From Acheta domesticus (lineage: Eukaryota > Arthropoda > Insecta > Orthoptera > Gryllidae): a stretch of DNA of 64,000 nucleotides. The notes below the pieces were generated by a model that made no database searches, had not been told where the DNA came from, and worked only from the letters and a program-made list of their open reading frames with translations. Positions 58,701 through 64,000 of the stretch are shown here, piece after piece. The stretch is taken from positions 103,691,271-103,755,270 of the forward strand of contig JAHLJT010008756.1 in assembly GCA_031308135.1 (NCBI GenBank), given 5' to 3'. The position numbers and the translations under genes were made by a program. Positions within the stretch are counted from its first letter, which is position 1. Every line of letters begins with the position of its first letter.

Positions 58701-60300
58701 GATATTAAACAGAAAAATGCATTTGATATTAATTTAATTCTTTTTTTCTGGACTCCCACTTCTCACAACTACAGCTACTGATGTCATTCTAAGAGGAGGA
58801 ATTTTACTATCTGTACAAAGCTGAAAAGAAATTTTTTGCTATTTCGGTCATATTAGCATACTTTTCTTATATAATTAAGTTTCTGTTACACTCTTTTATG
58901 ATTAGGTAAGTGTTTAATATGATAGAATAATTTTATGAATTAGCTCAGATGAAGTTCCCATGTTTACTCACTGTATTTCACTCATGAAGGAGGACTGATA
59001 CTAAACTGTTCTGCTGTGGAATTTCATTCACTCAGGACTGGAAAGTACCTAATCATATTTGCAAGGAATAATCTGAAACATGTTCCAGGGTTGTTGCTGG
59101 CACCGATATAAGTAACTGAATGAGACTTTGTTGCATATGCACCAACCATTCTTGAATTATTAAGAATTGTGTTTTTCCATTGTACAAGCTTCCTTGTGAT
59201 AAATGAGTCCAGGAGATTTATCAAACAGTGCATGCACACAGAGGCTGCTGTAATGGCAGAGCCACTTTGTGCAAAGCCGTTGTGCATTCAATAAAACTCC
59301 TGAATTATTCATTAAAGGAAGCATAAATTAGGTCGTAGGTCTACTCTGGCACCTCTTGTGATGTAGTTGCCAGAAGCATGACGTAATTCAACTGGCCTTC
59401 AATGAGGAATGACATATTTATCATAGCAAATTAGACTGCAATGCTATAAATATGTATGTTGTCAGTTTGTTGATTGGGAGTGCCATGGCTCCATGAATGC
59501 TCTTAAGCTGCTACCACTGTTTGACAATAATGGTTTGATTGGCAAAAATAAAAAATATTCTAAAAGTAATTGATTCAATTTGTGTGGGAGCAAATTAAAC
59601 TTTTGGGTATTAATGTTTGGTTGTTTTTAAAATTCATCATCTGCATTAGCAATAATTATTAAATCAGGGTTTGGTTTTATTTCTCTGAAAAAATAGTTGC
59701 CTGTCTAATTAATGAGTTAAGTCAGATATTGAAGACTGAAATTATTTTTTAATTGAAATTAGATTTTAAAGTGTTAGTCATGTTATTACCATTATTTTAT
59801 CAAATAATATTTCATAAAATTATAGACATAATGCTAGTGAGTCTTGCCTCCTTTTTCAGTTTCTTTGTTGTTGTTGTTGTTGTTGTTTTTTTTCCCCCTT
59901 CCTTTTCCATTTCTGTGAAACTACTGGGGTTATGATCTAGTCTTAAGGTTTCTTCTTAGTAAACTTCCCTCTTAAAAACAATGTTTTGGTGTGGCAGTCT
60001 TGAAGTGGGAGATCATGTGCATGTTTTCATTTTTAGCATAGTTTTGCATTTAAATAGAATGAAGAAAAAATGCCTCGTTTAGGTAGTAGCTGACATTTTG
60101 TGTTTTGAAATAATTATTAGTAAGAAATGGAGGAGAGAGTTTTTTGTATTAAAGATCATTATTACAGGTTGGATATGAGCAGTGATTTGATGTCGCTTCA
60201 TATAGGAGATCGAATTCTAGAAGTAAATGGGACTCCAGTGAAAGATCAACCAATAGAAAATATTGAGAATCTGATTCGTTATTCAGATACAGTGTTGCAA
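46758..60300 (+). CDS. LIMK1: LIM domain kinase (LIMK1), 5' part; kinase domain beyond the window
   Basis: Spliced CDS so far: 46758-46779, 47134-47251, 47414-47528, 51479-51609, 52835-53035, 60168-60300 (720 nt, 240 aa), all GT-AG and in phase. LIM1 spans about residues 21-75 (VCAGCLNV...WHMECFRCSAC...[11 protein letters not shown]) and LIM2 about 80-135 (CQDCSQ...[18 protein letters not shown]...LYCGQCY), both with intact zinc ligands as far as visible. PDZ runs from about 153 ([10 protein letters not shown]) through [15 protein letters not shown] to 240. This LIM-LIM-PDZ order with these sequences is specific to LIMK. The known function of the family is a Ser/Thr kinase that phosphorylates and inactivates cofilin downstream of Rho/ROCK and PAK, stabilising actin filaments. 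The last exon ends in phase 0 (GTAAGT at 60301). The Ser/Pro linker and kinase exons lie past 64000. Confidence 0.95.
47134..47251 (+). CDS. LIMK1: LIMK1 coding exon 2 (LIM1 first half)
   Basis: Encodes [20 protein letters not shown] and ends WHMECFR. Acceptor ATTACAG, donor AG|GTGATT, phase 2. Confidence 0.93.
47414..47528 (+). CDS. LIMK1: LIMK1 coding exon 3 (LIM1 end, LIM2 start)
   Basis: Encodes [32 protein letters not shown] and CQDCSQ. Acceptor CTTTACAG, donor GTAAAG. Confidence 0.95.
47529..48708. other. LIMK1 intron 3, first part
   Basis: Very AT-rich from about 48090, with many TTAAT/ATTAA motifs and no gene. Confidence 0.4.
48711..49834 (-). mobile_element. Tc1-like transposon, decayed, with microsatellite in its end
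   Basis: The minus strand encodes scattered pieces of a Tc1-type transposase in the right order: RAHGHVRI and [16 protein letters not shown] (about 49290-49200), [20 protein letters not shown] (about 49170-49110), [14 protein letters not shown] (D of the second catalytic site) and [20 protein letters not shown] (catalytic E), then [14 protein letters not shown]. Stops and shifts break the frame. AATATGGTG at the left and its complement CACCATATT at the right mark the ends, with TA on both sides (48709-48710, 49835-49836). Confidence 0.8.
48713..48774. repeat. (GT)n-C9-(CA)n compound microsatellite
   Basis: GT units, then CGTG, a run of nine or ten C, then CA units. They occupy the place of the Tc1 3' terminal repeat and the last transposase codons. 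Confidence 0.9.
49837..51478. other. LIMK1 intron 3, last part
   Basis: No coding or element structure recognised. Short frames at 50427-50878 have no family features. Confidence 0.4.
51479..51609 (+). CDS. LIMK1: LIMK1 coding exon 4 (LIM2)
   Basis: Encodes [31 protein letters not shown] and ERSKLY. Acceptor TTTTCTAG, donor TG|GTATGT, phase 2. Confidence 0.95.
51667..52631 (+). mobile_element. pogo/Tigger-like element, internally deleted, LIMK1 intron 4
   Basis: The terminal 24 bp match in inverted orientation at 21 positions (left CAGTTGACTCCGGATATAGT; right, complemented, CAGTCGACTCCAGTTATAGT), with TA on each side (51665-51666, 52632-52633). The repeated motif ATAGTGAAC recurs inside both ends. 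Near 52320-52460 a broken + strand frame (LKTALQYLE, then [12 protein letters not shown]) resembles the C-terminal tail of Tigger transposases. No catalytic block remains. Confidence 0.7.
52835..53035 (+). CDS. LIMK1: LIMK1 coding exon 5 (LIM2 end, PDZ start)
   Basis: Encodes [10 protein letters not shown] and the first PDZ strands ([20 protein letters not shown]). Acceptor TTTAAATAG, donor GA|GTAAGT, phase 2. Confidence 0.93.
53036..60167 (+). other. LIMK1: LIMK1 intron 5 (7.1 kb)
   Basis: No exon that fits the phase-2 frame was seen, and PDZ continuity across the intron argues against a missing constitutive exon. Unpaired repeat-like motifs occur: CCCAGTGGCGGCTGATGCC near 53392, and a right-end-like GTGGCTGCCCTG near 58347 preceded by CTCCAGGAAAAAA. 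A (GTT)n run lies at about 59867-59887. Confidence 0.45.
60168..60300 (+). CDS. LIMK1: LIMK1 coding exon 6 (PDZ end)
   Basis: Encodes [20 protein letters not shown] and [16 protein letters not shown]. Acceptor ATTACAG, donor GTAAGT. Confidence 0.95.
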
Positions 60301-61065
60301 GTAAGTTGGATGTTATTTTTTTATGAAATTGTTGTATTTTTGTTATTTGTATTTGGTTAATTTATAAGTAAATGTATTTTGGAAGGAAGGAAACAAGTAA
60401 AGAAGGAAAGACTGATAAAGGTTATTGAATTGGTTGAAATGCATGTGGAAGCGTTGATTCATATAAAAAGTATTGTTCAAATTTTACTGAGATTAGTTAC
60501 CTTTGACATAAACTATTGCAGCCCCCTTTTTATAAAAATAAAATTCATAGAAGGAATAGATTAAAATATTTAATGTTAATTGCTAGCAAATTAATTTATT
60601 AAATGTTTAAAGAAAAATCAAATTCAGTTATTAAAGGAGACTAAGATTTCAATAATATTCTATTATATAAAAGAGAAGTTTTGTACAAAGGTATGTGTTT
60701 CATATAAATTAGTACTACTGGAGAGTGATTGCTCACAAATTTGGCACTAATACTTTTGAGAGAACAATAACACAGCTCAACAAAAAAAACAACACTTTTT
60801 TCCACTTGCCCCGGATTTTTCAACGAATTTACAGAAAATTGGGTATGCTGAATCCAAATATGTCATTAGTTTCATTGAATTGGCTCTAGATTTTGTGCTA
60901 TGGATGTTATAATGAATGATACCATCACAAAACTCGCAACACAAATCTCTATCTTTATACAAACACTGTTTATTTTTTTCATTTTAAACATTGAATATCG
61001 CATTATTTTCAGGATACTTTAATGGAGTTTCGTTTTATTAATACAGTTTCTTTTGTGACAAAACA
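60301..61065. other. Start of LIMK1 intron 6
   Basis: AT-rich, no exon recognised. Confidence 0.4.
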
Positions 61066-62035
61066 ATGAGCACTTCAGGAAGATGTTGTTTGAACGACTC
61101 TAATGTATTTTACTACATTTGTGGGGAATTTACAATACACAAAAAGAAAAGAAATATTTCAAACTTTATAGAAAAAATATATGAAACATATTTTGGTATA
61201 AAACTGGGTGATCAAGATAAGTCTTGGGCTCCTCATATAATATGCAAAACTTGTGTGGAGTGTCTCCATCACTAGTAAATTTTGTCTACTGATGGTATGG
61301 CAGGAGCCCTAAAATCATGATGATGATTGTTATTTTTGTTCTGTACACATAAAAGCCTTCAATCGTTACAAGAAAAAGAACTGGAGTACCCTGATTTGGA
61401 ATCAGCAAAGCGATATGTACCACATGGATCTGATGTTCCCTCACCAGTGTTCACCTCACACTCCCTGGAACACCTGTGTCTGATAGTGAGGATGTACAGA
61501 TTCTGGGGAGCAATTCAGGAGTTAGCAGTGGCAATGAATATGATGGTGTTGTTACAAAAGAGTACTTCTCTCAAGATATGCTCAGTGATTTAATATGTGA
61601 CCTGTTTGTCAAACCAAGCAGCTGAACTTTCAGTATCCAGACTATAAGAAATGTCTGACACTGGAAGCGAAATTAACACTTTACTGGTAATTGGTACTGC
61701 TGTGTCATAGTTGTCAAGAACTTTTTGGGTAATCATAAAGCAGAAAATTATGCAAAACTGGTGCAAGACTTGCTTTTAAATTTCAAAATTTGGGTGCATC
61801 TATAAACATTAAGGTACACTATCTCCATAGACATCTAGACAAATTTCCAGAAAATCATTTCAATATGTATGAGGAACAACGCCAGCGGTTCCATCAAGAA
61901 ATAAAGGTAATGGAACTTAGATATCAGGGCAAATGGGATAGACATATAATGGCAGACTACTACTGGAGCCATCATGATTGTCCTGATTTGCTGCAGAAAA
62001 GGATATCATACAAACAATGTTTTTCAAACAATTAA
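61066..62035 (+). pseudogene. Broken copy of a multicopy zinc-finger protein family
   Basis: The N-terminal piece (61066-61275) starts MSTSGRCCLNDSNVFYYICG and continues IKLGDQDKSWAPHIICKTC, a Cys-rich finger region. After a stop, 61360-61420 gives ELEYPDLESAKRYVPHGSDV. A C-terminal piece (61790-62035) gives INIKVHYLHRHLDKFPENHF, then RFHQEIKVMELRYQGKWDRH and IMADYYW. I recognise this order from a large family of uncharacterised, repeat-like proteins common in arthropod genomes. The central part is deleted (roughly 0.5 kb remains between the pieces where over 1 kb is expected) and frames are broken. Its transposon class is not known to me. Confidence 0.7.
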
Positions 62036-63289
62036 TTGTGATTCATTTCAGGCTGTAACTATAAATATATTGAATATACAAATATTACATACTTCAAAGA
62101 GTTAATTTCGTATAAATAGGCATATCTAGTCACATTTAGTTCAAGTTTGATGTAATTTACAAGTAGCCTGTACTCAATAAAATAAAATAGTATTTTTCAA
62201 TACGATTTCAAAGGAGAAGATAAAAATGACCTTACTAATTATAGATTTATATTTTTGATTTTTAATTTTGCTAAAATATATTAAATAATCATGCAACGGG
62301 ATCAATCCAATGTTGAACATTCTTGAGGAAAATTTAAATTCACTGTTTCTATTATTCTTGGTAATTATTTTTCATATCGTCAAACAAAATAATGGGAGTT
62401 GTGGTTTTTAAAAAACATCAAATGTTATCCTGTCCAGAGTCATTATTTTTTTTATTTCGTGCGGGAAATTTCATTTGGAGCACAAACTGTTGGTTTTCTC
62501 AAAATAAAAAAATCCATTTACTTCAGAATTTTTATCTATATTTCATAAAAAAAAAAAGGCTTACAAAAATACTGCCATTCTGGATATAAACTTGGTGGAA
62601 ATAAACCTGGAAGCATTCTGAAAATAAAATTATAAATCTGGTAAATATTCAAATATTACTTGTTAGATCATACGCTTTTATGCTGGAAATTTTGTGGTTA
62701 CAGAGCATATTAAATCCTCTGCAAGGATAACAATAATCTAGGAGAAATGGATTCAAGGGAGAAACCATTGAATGTGTGGCAAATAATGTTTGTATTCTTA
62801 AGGTATTTGGCTCACTGTGAAAGCCTTGCAACCCTCTGTGCTCTAGGGAAATATTGCTGTTAAAGCACATTTGGTAAACAATCATGTAGGAACTAAAAAA
62901 TAAGCAGAATAAGCAGCTGTCGGTTTTATTTCAAAACCATGAATTCATTGTTACCTTACAGATGACCTTTTCAGTGGACATTTGCATTTTGAGGAAGGTT
63001 GAGTGTTCCGGTTTCAGTAGTGGTTTGGTTATAACTTGTAACTAATGGTGTTGCAGAATGGCACAGACTTTCCCATATTAGTTTTCTATTTCCTTGGGTC
63101 TGTGCTAGCTATTCGAAATTGCCACATACTCTTGCCAGCTGCCATCTATCACCGCCCAAAGTACATTTTTTGAAATTTTCTTAATTTTTCGGTTTCCTAA
63201 TTGTAGAATGGAAATATTTATTTTAGAATATTAAAGAACACAAAAACCTCATCCTAAATGGCAATTTTCTTTCTAAAAAAATTGTTGCA
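62036..63289. other. LIMK1 intron 6, no element recognised
   Basis: AT-rich sequence with no conserved exon. Confidence 0.4.
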
Positions 63290-64000
63290 GTTTGTACGAA
63301 AATAGCGTTTAAACGCTACTAAAAATGCGAAATTTGAAGCTCTTTTTCACAGAAAATTTTTGAGTTTTCAAAAAACTTTATTTGAAATCATTTGAAGCAT
63401 TCACACTCGCAAATATAGTAATGTTTACAAATTGCTGGTAATGTGCATATTAAAGGTGTGAGAGATCTTTCAAAAAAATTACATTTGTGTAATTTTTGAA
63501 AAAACAAAACAAAACTCAAAATAAACTGTATGTCATATTAAAGAGTGCAATTAGCACAATTAGCACTATCTGTTCCAAAAGTTTGAAGAAACAATTGGGA
63601 GCTATTTATGAGAAAATGGTGTATGAGCGTTTCAGAAAATGTGAATTTTTGAACTACTTTTCATAGAAGATGGTTGAATTTTCAAGAAACTTCAGTGAAC
63701 TTTATTTAAAACACTTGTACTCATTACTATAATAATGTGAACAAATTGCCGCTAATGTAAATATTAACCACGTGAGAGACAATCAAATAAATTAAATTTC
63801 TACAGTTTTTGAAAAAAAAAAGAAAAATAGAGCAGTAAGGCGTTATGTCATCTCATAGAGTAATTTAGCACTATCCCTACCAAAAGTTTAAAGAAAAAAT
63901 TTGGAGCCGTTTTTGTATATTTTTAAAGTTGCACATATTGCATGCTATATTGCGTGAAAACTACTAAAATTTTCAAAAAAACGTACTTGACCTTAAAGAA
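63290..64000. repeat. Diverged tandem repeat, period about 305 bp
   Basis: Blocks recur in the same order: CCAAAAGTTTGAAGAAACAA at 63575 and CCAAAAGTTTAAAGAAAAAA at 63880 (305 bp apart); GTAATGTTTACAAATTGCTG near 63418 and AATGTGAACAAATTGCCGCT near 63736; GTATGTCATATTAAAGAGTG near 63528 and TTATGTCATCTCATAGAGTA near 63843. A third unit appears to begin near 63930 and runs off the window. Copies are clearly diverged. Confidence 0.75.

Noticed and set aside
1..64000. A new defence system, gene cluster or CRISPR-like array
   Set aside because: All repeats are explained by transposons, microsatellites or a single diverged tandem array. The genes are standard eukaryotic RBM25 and LIMK1 with spliceosomal introns.

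Overview
This is a window of a large, AT-rich, intron-rich animal nuclear genome, almost certainly an insect. Two conserved single-copy host genes lie head to tail on the + strand, split by introns that range from under 100 bp to over 8 kb and are filled with transposon remains. The mix of elements (R2/R4-type LINE fragments, Tc1, pogo/Tigger, piggyBac, hAT, a small Ty3/gypsy element and many foldback MITEs) suggests a hemimetabolous insect such as a cockroach or termite. That taxon guess is from memory of repeat families and is not proven here.

Layout. 1-7.3 kb: intergenic, with LINE fragments, a near-perfect 253-bp foldback MITE, hAT remnants and a CpG-rich patch. 7.3-39.8 kb: RBM25, a U1-linked splicing factor with an N-terminal RRM, an RE/RS-rich middle and a C-terminal PWI domain. 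I reconstruct 16 coding exons (2814 nt, 937 aa) whose splice phases all agree. Its introns hold a piggyBac remnant, a complete but gag-less gypsy element with 156-bp LTRs and a 5-bp target duplication, a hAT MITE with 8-bp duplications, a Tigger copy, a second LINE fragment and a long foldback element just before the last exon. 39.8-46.7 kb: RBM25 3'UTR and intergenic DNA with a LINE flanked by a 15-bp target duplication and a Tigger-like MITE. 46.8-64 kb: the 5' half of LIMK1 (LIM domain kinase): a 22-nt first coding exon, LIM1, LIM2 and the PDZ domain in six exons (240 aa). The kinase domain lies beyond the window. Its introns hold a Tc1 element with microsatellite-filled ends, a pogo-like element, a broken copy of a multicopy zinc-finger protein family and a diverged tandem repeat with a period of about 305 bp.

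The two host genes act in different pathways (pre-mRNA splicing; actin/cofilin signalling) and I see no functional link beyond adjacency. I found no tRNA, rRNA, CRISPR or prokaryote-like system, and no convincing undescribed system. The most notable observations are the stopless 81-nt intron inside the RRM, the long intronic hairpin near the 3' end of RBM25, the gag-less but young gypsy copy with a broken integrase, the stop codon shared by two LINE copies, and the nested and decayed MITEs.
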